A stretch of DNA of 64,000 nucleotides from Aliarcobacter faecis (GTDB lineage: Bacteria > Campylobacterota > Campylobacteria > Campylobacterales > Arcobacteraceae). Below the pieces are notes generated by a model. The model was not told the DNA's origin. It made no database searches and was given only the letters and a program-made list of their open reading frames with translations. The first letter of the stretch is position 1; each line of letters begins with the position of its first letter. The stretch lies in contig NZ_CP053837.1 in assembly GCF_013201705.1 (NCBI RefSeq), positions 124,001 to 188,000 of the forward strand. Direction: 5' to 3'. Shown one piece after another: positions 1 through 7,891 of the stretch. Position numbers and translations under genes: made by a program.

Positions 1-240
1 TTTAAAAGTGCTTTTACAAACTTTATCTTCATAAATTTTCATATCTAAAATAGCAACTCCTGCATTAAATATTTGAACTTGTGTATAATCTTTATATTTA
101 AAAATAAAACCTTTATCGTGAAACTTCATTTTAGGAGTTTTAAATAAAATTGTCGCACTATTTGAGCTTAATTGAGGCTCTTTTTGGCTACAACCAGTGA
201 TAAAAAATAGAATAATTGTTAGGAATAGTATGTTTTTTAT
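1..240 (-). CDS. Putative lipoprotein, 3' part cut by window edge, ATA in start position
   Basis: On the minus strand a reading frame from base 240 to the window edge begins (M/I)KNILFLTIILFFITGCSQK, a textbook lipoprotein signal: basic start, hydrophobic stretch, lipobox ITGC with Cys at residue 17. The mature part seen is about 63 residues with no recognised domain. The codon where ATG is expected is ATA (240-238). There is no ATG, GTG or TTG between it and the upstream in-frame stop TAA, and AAAGGA lies just upstream. The next Met is inside the mature protein and would remove the signal. So the gene uses a rare AUA start, carries a damaged start, or the base is a sequence error. Product function is unknown. 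Confidence 0.6.
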   Translation of the reverse strand, partial: MKNILFLTIILFFITGCSQKEPQLSSNSATILFKTPKMKFHDKGFIFKYKDYTQVQIFNAGVAILDMKIYEDKVCKSTFK

Positions 241-268
241 TGGAAATCCTTTATTTAAAAAATTTTAA

Positions 269-280
269 CTATAATTATAG
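269..280. promoter_or_regulatory. Palindromic shared -10 region between divergent genes
   Basis: The 12 bases CTATAATTATAG read the same on both strands, giving a perfect TATAAT -10 box in each direction between the minus-strand lipoprotein gene and queH. No good -35 is visible on either side, which is common for Campylobacterota sigma-70 promoters. The overlap means the two promoters probably exclude each other. Confidence 0.5.
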
Positions 281-315
281 CTTATTTATTTAAAACATTT
301 TAAAAGGATTTATTT

Positions 316-1392
316 TTGTTAGTTCATATTTGTTGTGCAGTTGATAGCCATTATTTTTTAGAAAAGATAAAAGAAGAGTATCCAGATGAAAAGCTTGTAG
401 GATACTTTTATGACCCAAATATTCACCCTTATAGTGAATATAGATTAAGATATTTAGATGTTGAATACTCTTGTAAAAAGTTAAATATTCCTTTACTTGA
501 AGGAGCTTACAATTTAGAAGAGTGGTTAAAAAAAGTAAAAGGGATGGAACATTTACCTGAAAAAGGAGATAGATGTACTGTTTGTTATGATGATAGATTA
601 GAAAATAGTGTTATAAAAGCCAAAGAGTTAGGTTGTGATAAATTTACAACGACTCTACTTATATCACCAAAAAAGTCTCAAGAAAAATTAGCAATTATTG
701 GAGATAATCTAACAAAAAAGTATGGAGTTGATTTTATTTTCAAAGATTATAGAAGTGGAAATGGTGGAGAAATTCAAGGACTTAGAGTAAAAGAAAATAG
801 TCTTTATAGACAAAATTATTGTGGTTGCCTTTTTGGATTAACAGCTCAAAGAGAGAATCAAAAAAAGATTATGGATGAGATGTTTAATCCTATTTCAAAC
901 CAAATTCTGCCAGAATCAATAGAGCAAAGATTAGAACTTTATAAGAAAAGAAATCGTTTTGAAGATGAAAAAAAAGAGTATAAAATAATTAAACAAAAGT
1001 TTCTAAATTATAGGCTAATGAGTGGAAAAGTTATAGTAAATAAAGAGGTAATTCCTTCATATGTTTTTGCATATTCAGTGATAAATAACAAGGGTTTTAC
1101 AAATGGAAAAGTAGAGCTTGAAAAAGATGAAATTTTCTATTTTAATCGAGATGAGATAAAATTTATAACTTTAAAAACTTTTAATAATTTTGCAAAAACT
1201 AATTATAAATCAACAAAAGAGCTTATTTATAAGCCTTTAGATTTTTGTGAAGAGGTAAAATTAAGATATGAAATTTTGAAAAATCCTTATGATTTAAGTG
1301 CTTTGATTGTTGTTGATGAAGTTATTGACTCAAAATATGAGATTTTTATAAATAGTGTAACTTATGAAGATATAAAAGAAGAGATAGTATGA
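316..1392 (+). CDS. queH: Epoxyqueuosine reductase QueH with long C-terminal extension
   Basis: QueH reduces epoxyqueuosine to queuosine in tRNA, the last step of wobble-base Q synthesis, using a 4Fe-4S cluster. The expected cysteines are all present: C6-C7 in VHICCAVD, C87 and C90 in DRCTVCYDD, and C169/C171 in NYCGCLFG. The start is TTG (316), chosen because AAAAGGA lies 7-8 bases upstream and the HICC motif must be N-terminal. The protein has 358 residues while the family core is about 200; residues after about 180 form an extra domain of unknown role. It overlaps lpxB by 4 bases (ATGA), so the two are translationally coupled. Confidence 0.88.
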   Translation: MLVHICCAVDSHYFLEKIKEEYPDEKLVGYFYDPNIHPYSEYRLRYLDVEYSCKKLNIPLLEGAYNLEEWLKKVKGMEHLPEKGDRCTVCYDDRLENSVIKAKELGCDKFTTTLLISPKKSQEKLAIIGDNLTKKYGVDFIFKDYRSGNGGEIQGLRVKENSLYRQNYCGCLFGLTAQRENQKKIMDEMFNPISNQILPESIEQRLELYKKRNRFEDEKKEYKIIKQKFLNYRLMSGKVIVNKEVIPSYVFAYSVINNKGFTNGKVELEKDEIFYFNRDEIKFITLKTFNNFAKTNYKSTKELIYKPLDFCEEVKLRYEILKNPYDLSALIVVDEVIDSKYEIFINSVTYEDIKEEIV

Positions 1393-2432
1393 AAATTTTA
1401 GTAAGTGCAATGGAGACTTCATCAAATGTTCATTTAAAAGAGTTAAAGAAATATTTACCAAGCCAGATAGAGTTCGTTGGAGTTTTTGATAAAGAGCTAG
1501 GAAATCCCCTTTATGATTTGAGTTCATTAGCAATCATGGGTTTTGTTGATGCTTTAAAAAAGTTAAGGTTTTTCTTTAAACTTAGAGATGAACTTGTAAA
1601 TTTAGCAAAAGATTGTGATAAAGTTCTACTTCTTGATAGTTCAGGTTTTAATCTTCCATTAGCAAAGAAATTGCGACAAACATATCCAAATAAAGAGATA
1701 ATTTATTATATCTTACCACAAGCTTGGGCTTGGAAAAAAGGAAGAGTAAAAGTTTTAGAAGAGAATTGTTCCAAACTTTGTTCTATTTTACCTTTTGAAA
1801 GTGAACTTTATAGTAATAAAGAGAAAATATCTTATGTAGGGCATCCTCTTTTAGATGAGATAAAAGAGTTTAAAACAGAGCTTTCAAACTCTAATAAAAT
1901 AGTTTTTATGCCAGGCAGTAGAAAAACAGAGATTACAAATCTTATGCCAATTTTTAAAGAGCTTGTAAAAAGAATACCAAATAAAGAGTATATTTTAGTA
2001 ATTCCATCTAAATTTGATGATGAGTACATCAAAAAAACTTATGGAAATCATGAAGAGTTTACAATTTCAAGAAATGCTCATGAAGCCCTAAAAGAGGCTG
2101 AATATGCTTTTATATGTAGTGGAACGGCAACTCTTGAAGCTGCCCTTATTGGAACTCCATTTACACTTTCATATATTGCAAAAAAACTAGATTTTTTTAT
2201 AGGAAAAACTTTTGTAAAATTAAATTTTGTGGGGCTTGCAAATATCTTTTTTGAAAAAATGGGGAAAGAGCAACTCCATAGTGAATTTTTACAAAATGAA
2301 GTAACAGTAAATAATCTTTTAACTGATTATCAAACTATGGATAAAGTAAGATTTTTTGAAAATTCTAAGCTTTTAAGAGAGTATCTAAAGCAGGGTAGTT
2401 CAGCAAATGTAGCAGAGATTATAAAAAACTAA
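1389..2432 (+). CDS. lpxB: Lipid-A-disaccharide synthase
   Basis: LpxB is the peripheral inner-membrane glycosyltransferase that joins UDP-2,3-diacylglucosamine and lipid X to form the lipid A disaccharide. Seen here: N-terminal SAMETSSNVHLKELKK, the PQAWAWKKGR segment, YVGHPLLDE, the MPGSRKTEI phosphate-binding region and the ICSGTATLEAALIGTP motif near residue 240. At 347 residues it is slightly shorter than the E. coli enzyme (about 380), normal for Campylobacterota. It starts inside the queH stop (ATGA). Together with downstream fabZ and lpxA it makes this an outer-membrane biosynthesis neighbourhood. Confidence 0.93.
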   Translation: MKILVSAMETSSNVHLKELKKYLPSQIEFVGVFDKELGNPLYDLSSLAIMGFVDALKKLRFFFKLRDELVNLAKDCDKVLLLDSSGFNLPLAKKLRQTYPNKEIIYYILPQAWAWKKGRVKVLEENCSKLCSILPFESELYSNKEKISYVGHPLLDEIKEFKTELSNSNKIVFMPGSRKTEITNLMPIFKELVKRIPNKEYILVIPSKFDDEYIKKTYGNHEEFTISRNAHEALKEAEYAFICSGTATLEAALIGTPFTLSYIAKKLDFFIGKTFVKLNFVGLANIFFEKMGKEQLHSEFLQNEVTVNNLLTDYQTMDKVRFFENSKLLREYLKQGSSANVAEIIKN

Positions 2433-2444
2433 ACTACTTTTAGA

Positions 2445-2450
2445 TATAAT
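2445..2450 (+). promoter_or_regulatory. Predicted -10 box for fabZ operon
   Basis: TATAAT, preceded by TAGA, sits 37 bases before the fabZ ATG in the only gap (54 bp) of this gene series. No TTGACA-like -35 is seen. A likely promoter for fabZ-lpxA-clpX-mreB-mreC. Confidence 0.45.
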
Positions 2451-2486
2451 CTTCAACTTTAACAAATTTTTATTCAGGATTAAAAT

Positions 2487-2930
2487 ATGTTTGACATTAT
2501 ACAAATTCAAGAGATTTTACCTCATAGATACCCACTTTTATTAGTAGATAGAATTACAGATATGGAAATATCAAAATCTATTAAAGGGTTTAAAAATATC
2601 TCTATATCTGAACCAGCTTTTCAAGGGCATTTCCCTGGTCATCCAATCTATCCAGGTGTTATGATACTTGAAGGAATGGCACAATGTGGAGGAGTTCTAG
2701 CTCTTAAAAGTTCAGGACTTACAGATGAGCAGATGAAAGAGAAGGTTATCTATTTTATGAGTATAGATAAAGCAAAATTTAGAAATCCTGTAAGACCAGG
2801 GGATAGACTAGATTATGAATTAACAGCAGTTAAAATGAAAAGTTCATTAATGGTACTTGAAGGTAAAGCTTATGTTGATGGGAAACTAACTGCTGAAGCT
2901 GAATTTAAAGCTATGATTGTTGATAAATAA
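2487..2930 (+). CDS. fabZ: 3-hydroxyacyl-ACP dehydratase FabZ
   Basis: Soluble hot-dog-fold enzyme that dehydrates 3-hydroxyacyl-ACP in type II fatty-acid elongation. The hallmark [12 protein letters not shown] is at residues 11-22, and the catalytic His region [22 protein letters not shown] holds the active-site His and Glu. The length of 147 residues is standard. AGGATTAAAATATG gives a clear ribosome site. lpxA follows after 11 bases, the usual fabZ-lpxA pairing that balances acyl-ACP use between phospholipid and lipid A. Confidence 0.95.
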   Translation: MFDIIQIQEILPHRYPLLLVDRITDMEISKSIKGFKNISISEPAFQGHFPGHPIYPGVMILEGMAQCGGVLALKSSGLTDEQMKEKVIYFMSIDKAKFRNPVRPGDRLDYELTAVKMKSSLMVLEGKAYVDGKLTAEAEFKAMIVDK

Positions 2931-2941
2931 TTAGGATTAAA

Positions 2942-3724
2942 ATGAATAATATTCACAAAACTGCCATTATTGAAGATGGTGCAATTTTAGGTGAGAATGT
3001 AACAGTTGGTGCCTTTACAATTATAGGAAAAGATGTAAAAATTGGTGATGGAACAATTATTGATTCTCATACAGTTATTGCTGGAAAAACAACAATTGGA
3101 AAAAATAATCATATTTTTTCACATGCTGCTATAGGTACAATTCCTCAAGATTTAAAATTCAATGGAGAAGATGTTGAGTTAATAATTGGGGATAATAATA
3201 AAATACGAGAATATACTTTATTTAACCCTGGAACTGCTGGTGGGGGATCAATTACAAAAATCGGAAGTAATAATTTATTTATGGGCTATGTTCATGTGGC
3301 TCACGATTGTATTATAGGAGATAATTGTATTTTTGCAAATGGAGCAACATTAGCTGGGCATGTTGAGTGTGAGGATTTTGTTGTAGTTGGTGGATTAACT
3401 CCAATTCATCAATTTTGTAAAATAGGAACACAAGTAATGATTGGAGGAGCTAGTGCAGTTACACAAGATATTCCACCATATTGTTTAGCAGAAGGGAATA
3501 AAGCAATTCTTAGAGGATTAAATCTAACGGGGCTTAGAAGAAGATTTGATAATAGAGAAGATATTGATGCGATTAAACATGCATATAGAGAGCTTTTTGA
3601 ATCAGGAAATCCTTTACAAGAAGTGGCAAAAGAGCTATTTGAGAATGATAAAAATAAATATGTAAAAGAGTTAGCTAGTTTTGTATTAAATACAAAAAGA
3701 GGAATTCCTTTTAATAGAAAGTAG
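2942..3724 (+). CDS. lpxA: UDP-N-acetylglucosamine acyltransferase
   Basis: First enzyme of lipid A synthesis: transfers a 3-hydroxyacyl chain from ACP to UDP-GlcNAc. The N-terminal two thirds are hexapeptide repeats of a left-handed beta helix (for example IGDGTIIDSHTVI, IGDNNKIREYT). The catalytic-site segment MGYVHVAHDCIIGDN and the GGLTPIHQFCKIG segment are present, and the C-terminal helical part has LRGLNLTGLRRR. At 260 residues it is full length. It starts 11 bases after fabZ and is followed by clpX after 10 bases, so it belongs to the same transcript. Confidence 0.95.
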   Translation: MNNIHKTAIIEDGAILGENVTVGAFTIIGKDVKIGDGTIIDSHTVIAGKTTIGKNNHIFSHAAIGTIPQDLKFNGEDVELIIGDNNKIREYTLFNPGTAGGGSITKIGSNNLFMGYVHVAHDCIIGDNCIFANGATLAGHVECEDFVVVGGLTPIHQFCKIGTQVMIGGASAVTQDIPPYCLAEGNKAILRGLNLTGLRRRFDNREDIDAIKHAYRELFESGNPLQEVAKELFENDKNKYVKELASFVLNTKRGIPFNRK

Positions 3725-3734
3725 ATAATAAAAG

Positions 3735-4961
3735 ATGAGTAAAATAATTTGTGATTTTTGTGGAGCAGCTGATACAAAAGCTAATCCTGTGATAACTGGT
3801 GATAATGCTTGTATTTGTAAATCTTGTGTTGGTGCAGCTTATGATATTATGAATGGTGAAATTCTAGTACAAAATGAAATTTCAAACTCAAAGAAACCAA
3901 AAGATATTAAAATTAAAACACCAGCTGAATTAAAAAAGATTTTAGATGAGTATATAATTGGACAAGAAAGAGCTAAAAAAGTTTTAAGTGTTGCCGTTTA
4001 TAACCATTATAAAAGAATCTTTAGAAAAGATGAACTTGAAAGTGATATTGAACTAAATAAATCAAATGTACTTTTAATAGGACCAACAGGAAGTGGGAAA
4101 ACACTTCTAGCTCAAACTATATCAAAATATCTTGATGTTCCACTAGCAATTGCTGATGCAACAAGTTTAACAGAAGCTGGATATGTTGGAGATGATGTTG
4201 AAAATGTTGTAACAAGACTTGTTCAAGCTGCTGGTGGTGATGTAGAAAAAGCTCAAAGAGGGATTATTTTTATTGATGAGATTGATAAAATTGCAAGAAT
4301 GAGTGAAAATAGAAGTATAACAAGAGATGTTTCAGGAGAGGGAGTTCAACAAGCACTACTTAAAATTGTTGAAGGAGCTTTAGTAAATATCCCTCCAAAA
4401 GGTGGAAGAAAACATCCAAGTCAAGAACTTTTACAAGTTGATACTTCAAATATTTTATTTATTTGTGGTGGAGCTTTTGATGGTTTGGAAGATATTATAA
4501 AAAGAAAACAGGGTTCAAATGTTTTAGGATTTAATCATGAAAAGAAATCAAAAAATGATGAATCAAAACTTATTTCAAAAGTGGAAACAGATGATTTGGT
4601 AAAATATGGACTTATTCCAGAACTTATTGGAAGACTTCATATGGTTGCAACTTTAAATGAAATTACAAAAGAGGATATGGTTCATATTTTAACTGAACCA
4701 AAAAATGCTTTAATAAAACAGTATATAAAACTTTTTGAGATGGATAAAGTTACTTTAGAGTTTGAAAAAGAAGCTCTTTTGGAACTTGCTGATTTAGCAA
4801 TTAAGAGGAAAACAGGAGCAAGAGGGCTTAGGTCTATTTTAGAAGATATTATGTTGGATATTATGTTTGATCTTCCAAAATATAAAAATAAAAGAATTAT
4901 TATTACAAAAGATGTTGTTTTAAAAACTGATGAACCAAAAGTTATAGCAAAGGATAAATAG
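3735..4961 (+). CDS. clpX: ATP-dependent Clp protease ATP-binding subunit ClpX
   Basis: AAA+ unfoldase that feeds substrates to ClpP. The N-terminal zinc-binding domain has four cysteines (CDFCG at residues 7-10 and CICKSC near 28-32). Walker A is GPTGSGKT near residue 117 and Walker B is [11 protein letters not shown] near 175, and the sensor/arginine finger region and the [11 protein letters not shown] segment follow. The length of 408 residues is standard. It is embedded between lpxA and mreB with no gap, and no clpP is in the window. Co-expression with cell-envelope genes is typical of Campylobacterota. Confidence 0.96.
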   Translation: MSKIICDFCGAADTKANPVITGDNACICKSCVGAAYDIMNGEILVQNEISNSKKPKDIKIKTPAELKKILDEYIIGQERAKKVLSVAVYNHYKRIFRKDELESDIELNKSNVLLIGPTGSGKTLLAQTISKYLDVPLAIADATSLTEAGYVGDDVENVVTRLVQAAGGDVEKAQRGIIFIDEIDKIARMSENRSITRDVSGEGVQQALLKIVEGALVNIPPKGGRKHPSQELLQVDTSNILFICGGAFDGLEDIIKRKQGSNVLGFNHEKKSKNDESKLISKVETDDLVKYGLIPELIGRLHMVATLNEITKEDMVHILTEPKNALIKQYIKLFEMDKVTLEFEKEALLELADLAIKRKTGARGLRSILEDIMLDIMFDLPKYKNKRIIITKDVVLKTDEPKVIAKDK

Positions 4962-5990
4962 ATGATTGTAGATAAATTAATAGGCTTTTTTTCAAATGAT
5001 ATGGCAATAGATTTAGGTACTGCAAATACAGTAGTTTCAGTAAGAGGTAAAGGGATAATTATAAATGAGCCATCAGTTGTAGCAATTCAGAGTGAAAAAC
5101 ATGGAAAAGATAGAATTTTAGCAGTTGGTCAAGAAGCTAAGCAGATGATAGGAAAAACTCCACTAAATATCAAAGCAGTTCGTCCAATGCAAGATGGAGT
5201 TATTGCTGATTTTGAGATGACTGAGCGAATGATTAGATATTTTATTGAAAAAGCACATTCAAGAAAATCATTTATTAGACCAAGAGTTATTATTTGTATC
5301 CCTTATGGAATCACTCAAGTTGAGAAAAAAGCAGTTGAAGAGTCAGCTATGAGTGCTGGGGCTAGAGAAGTTTTCTTAGTTGAAGAGCCAATGGCAGCTG
5401 CTATTGGTGCTGGAATTGATGTATCAGGACCATCTGGTTATGTAATTGTTGATATTGGTGGAGGAACTACAGAAATTGGAGTTACATCTTTGGGAGGTCT
5501 TGTATTATGTAGATCAATCAAAGTTGGTGGAGATAAAATAGATAAAGCTATCATTGAACATGTAAGACAAAATTATAATTTATTTATTGGTGAAAGAGTT
5601 GCTGAAAATATAAAAATTGAAATCGGTGCGGCAATAAAACTTGAAACAGAACTAAAAATGCAAGTAAAAGGGAGAGATAACTCTGGGCTTCTTTCAACTA
5701 TTGAGTTTGGAAGTGAAGGTGTAAGAACAGCAATAAAAGAGCCTTTAAGAGAGATAGCTAGTGCAATAAAAAGTGTATTAGAGAATATGCCACCAGATTT
5801 AGCAAGTGATATTGTTGATAATGGAGTAATTATTACTGGTGGTGGAGCTTTAATAAGAGGTTTAGATAAATATCTTGCAGATATTATAAAACTTCCTGTA
5901 AAAATTTCTGATGAGCCACTTTTATCTGTTGCTTATGGAACAAGTCAAGTATTAGAACAACCAGAATTATTAAAATTAATTACACATTAA
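4962..5990 (+). CDS. mreB: Rod-shape-determining actin homologue MreB
   Basis: MreB forms membrane-bound filaments that guide lateral wall synthesis. Phosphate-binding motifs of the actin fold are clear: AIDLGTANTVV (residues 16-26), VDIGGGTTEIGV in the middle and VIITGGGALIRGL near the end. At 342 residues it is standard. Its ATG directly follows the clpX stop with zero spacing (TAGATG), which implies coupled translation. mreC follows 3 bases later. Confidence 0.96.
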   Translation: MIVDKLIGFFSNDMAIDLGTANTVVSVRGKGIIINEPSVVAIQSEKHGKDRILAVGQEAKQMIGKTPLNIKAVRPMQDGVIADFEMTERMIRYFIEKAHSRKSFIRPRVIICIPYGITQVEKKAVEESAMSAGAREVFLVEEPMAAAIGAGIDVSGPSGYVIVDIGGGTTEIGVTSLGGLVLCRSIKVGGDKIDKAIIEHVRQNYNLFIGERVAENIKIEIGAAIKLETELKMQVKGRDNSGLLSTIEFGSEGVRTAIKEPLREIASAIKSVLENMPPDLASDIVDNGVIITGGGALIRGLDKYLADIIKLPVKISDEPLLSVAYGTSQVLEQPELLKLITH

Positions 5991-5993
5991 CAA

Positions 5994-6764
5994 ATGCGAA
6001 AGCTAATTTTTGTAGCATTTTTTACAATAGCTATACTATCTTATATATTTAAAGTAGATGAACTAATTGTAAAAAATTTTACATTTATAAATGATATTAA
6101 GGCATTTTATATAAAAAATGTTTTGAATATTTCTACATCTTTTGAAAAATATTTTAATCAAGCAAAAATAATAGAAAAACTAAAAATAGAGAATAAAGAG
6201 TTACAAGATTATAAAATTTTATATAATATTGCAAAAGAAGAACTTGCAATAAAAAATGAGTTTTTAACAAATTTAAATTTAGCTCAAACAGAAACTCAAG
6301 TTGAACTTGTAAAGGTTATCTCATATATAAGTTTTAATGATTTTACAAGAGTTTGGCTAGGAAAATATCTTCAAAGTGATAAAATTTTTGGTTTGATTTC
6401 AGATAATTTTGCAGCTGGAATAGTTATAAATCAAGATGATAGGGCAATAGGTCTTTTAAATGGAAATAAAGATTGTTCATATTCTGTTTTTATTGGAGAT
6501 GAAAAAAGCCCTGGAATTATAATGGCTGGTGAGGGTGAAAGTAGTCTTCAAATAAAATTTATTCCAATTCTTGCAGAGATTAGTGAAGGGGATGAGGTGA
6601 TAACTTCTGGAATGGATAATATATTTTATGAGGGATTAAAAGTAGGTGTCGTAACAGAAGTTATAACTTTGGCTGATATGAAAATAGCTAAAGTTAAACC
6701 ATATATAAATGCGAGTAAAAAGAGATATTTTTATATCTATGGAAGTACTCCATTTCAAAAATAG
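5994..6764 (+). CDS. mreC: Rod shape-determining protein MreC
   Basis: MreC is a bitopic periplasmic scaffold linking MreB to the wall elongation machinery. Residues 3-20 form the single membrane anchor, a helical/coiled segment rich in K and E follows (about 50-90), and the rest is the beta-rich domain containing GDEVITSGMDNIFYEGLKVG, the best conserved family stretch. It has 256 residues. It starts 3 bases after mreB. No mreD is seen next to it. Its stop codon ends exactly where the convergent ribE stop begins (6764/6765), so the transcripts must overlap at their 3' ends. Confidence 0.9.
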   Translation: MRKLIFVAFFTIAILSYIFKVDELIVKNFTFINDIKAFYIKNVLNISTSFEKYFNQAKIIEKLKIENKELQDYKILYNIAKEELAIKNEFLTNLNLAQTETQVELVKVISYISFNDFTRVWLGKYLQSDKIFGLISDNFAAGIVINQDDRAIGLLNGNKDCSYSVFIGDEKSPGIIMAGEGESSLQIKFIPILAEISEGDEVITSGMDNIFYEGLKVGVVTEVITLADMKIAKVKPYINASKKRYFYIYGSTPFQK

Positions 6765-7373
6765 TTAATAATTAGCCATTATCCTATCAATATCACTCCA
6801 AGATAAGCTATCATCTTTTTTAAACATATTATAGATATATCTTGCAAACATATCTGTTTCAATATTTACTTTAGATCCTACTTTATAAGTTTTAAAAAGA
6901 GTATTTTCTATTGTATGTGGAATTATTGTAAGTCTAAACTCACTTTTTAAAATTTCATTTATTGTTAAAGAGACTCCATCTATTGTAACACTTCCTTTTG
7001 GTATCATGTATTTTAAAAAATCTTTAGGAATTGATATAAAGAAATCTGTTGAATTTCCTTTTTTCTCTATTTTTATGATAGTTCCAACACAATCAACATG
7101 TCCTTGTACTATATGCCCTTCAAATCTATCACCCATTTGCATAGCTGGTTCAATATGAACTAAATTTTTATAGTTTTCAAGTGCTAAAAGGCTTGTACTT
7201 TCAGGAGATAGTTCAACACTAAAAGAGTTACTATTGATTTTTACAACTGTTAAACAAGCTCCATTTATGGCTATTGAATCTCCAATTTTTGGTTTGTAGT
7301 TTGATTTTAGAGTTAAAATATTATTTGAAAAGCTTTCTACATTTGCTAATTCTCTTATAAGTCCTGTAAACAC
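6765..7373 (-). CDS. ribE: Riboflavin synthase, alpha chain
   Basis: Catalyses dismutation of two 6,7-dimethyl-8-ribityllumazine molecules to riboflavin. It has two lumazine-binding repeats: an N-terminal one opening with (M)FTGLI and containing IGDSIAINGACLTV, and a second one with GHIVQGHVDCVG and GSVTIDGVSLTIN. The start is GTG (7373-7371). Its 202 residues are full length. A shrunken relative of this gene lies at 9286-9380 on the same strand, beyond mgtE; see that entry. Confidence 0.93.
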   Translation of the reverse strand: MFTGLIRELANVESFSNNILTLKSNYKPKIGDSIAINGACLTVVKINSNSFSVELSPESTSLLALENYKNLVHIEPAMQMGDRFEGHIVQGHVDCVGTIIKIEKKGNSTDFFISIPKDFLKYMIPKGSVTIDGVSLTINEILKSEFRLTIIPHTIENTLFKTYKVGSKVNIETDMFARYIYNMFKKDDSLSWSDIDRIMANY

Positions 7374-7651
7374 TTAAAAACCCTTTTTATTTAATCTTTA
7401 TATTTCAAATTTAAATTATTTCTTAATACTAAACCCAATAATAGCAAAAGCCATATAAAATATCATTAAATGATAATTTAAATAAATTAGATGCTTCTTT
7501 ACTTAAGAATATAGATAAATATACTAGTGTTAATAACTTGAATTATTAACAATATATAAAAAGATAAATAAGTTAAATTTCTATTAATTAAGAATTAAGA
7601 GTTATTTTTCTAAACTGTTTCAACCTTAGATATTTCATAAAAGGAGCAGAG

Positions 7652-7723
7652 ATGGATTCAGATGGTAGTCAGAGTAGATTCATGAAGTTTTATTTTATGA
7701 TTAATATAATATTGAGTATTTAA
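7652..7723 (+). CDS. Possible 23-residue leader peptide
   Basis: ATG with a strong ribosome site (AAAAGGAG, 6 bases upstream) opens MDSDGSQSRFMKFYFMINII plus LSI, then stop. The second half lies in the left arm and loop of the inverted repeat at 7681-7771, so its translation would change the folding of the mgtE leader RNA. No homology is recognised. It could be chance, but the Shine-Dalgarno is better than that of many real genes here. Confidence 0.3.
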   Translation: MDSDGSQSRFMKFYFMINIILSI

Positions 7724-7771
7724 AATATTAATATAAACCTTAAAAATCATATAAATCATTAAAACTTCATG
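7681..7771. repeat. Long bulged inverted repeat in mgtE leader
   Basis: CATGAAGTTTTA (7681-7692) is matched perfectly by TAAAACTTCATG (7760-7771). After a 4-base bulge (7693-7696) ATGATT (7697-7702) pairs with AATCAT (7754-7759), giving 18 base pairs. The loop is AT-rich with further partial pairing. It ends 120 bases before the mgtE start. It has no T-run after it, so it does not look like a simple terminator. Confidence 0.6.
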
Positions 7772-7891
7772 TAAATTGCTTTAAACCAAAGTTGATAGTT
7801 TTGTATAATAATCTTTAAAATCTTATTTGTAGATTGTAATCACTATAGTACTTAACTATTGTAAATTAAATAAAATTGTATGGAGTAAAAT

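Larger units (their letters stand above)
7374..7891. other. 518-bp intergenic region, ribE to mgtE
   Basis: A long gap for this compact genome. It contains a possible short gene (7652-7723) and a large inverted repeat (7681-7771), both listed separately. On the minus strand a 28-codon tail ending at 7423 reads like the C-terminus of a membrane protein (for example YLNYHLMIFYMAFAIIG), with a stop just upstream, so it may be the remains of a lost gene next to ribE. The rest is AT-rich with no repeat array. No match to the conserved core of the M-box Mg2+ riboswitch was seen before mgtE. Confidence 0.5.

Noticed and set aside
7423-7510. Membrane-protein-like 28-codon tail on the minus strand
   Set aside because: Too short and closed upstream by a stop; could be a gene remnant but cannot be supported as a gene.
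7638-7891. M-box (Mg2+) riboswitch before mgtE
   Set aside because: The conserved core sequences of that riboswitch could not be found; only an unrelated long hairpin is visible.
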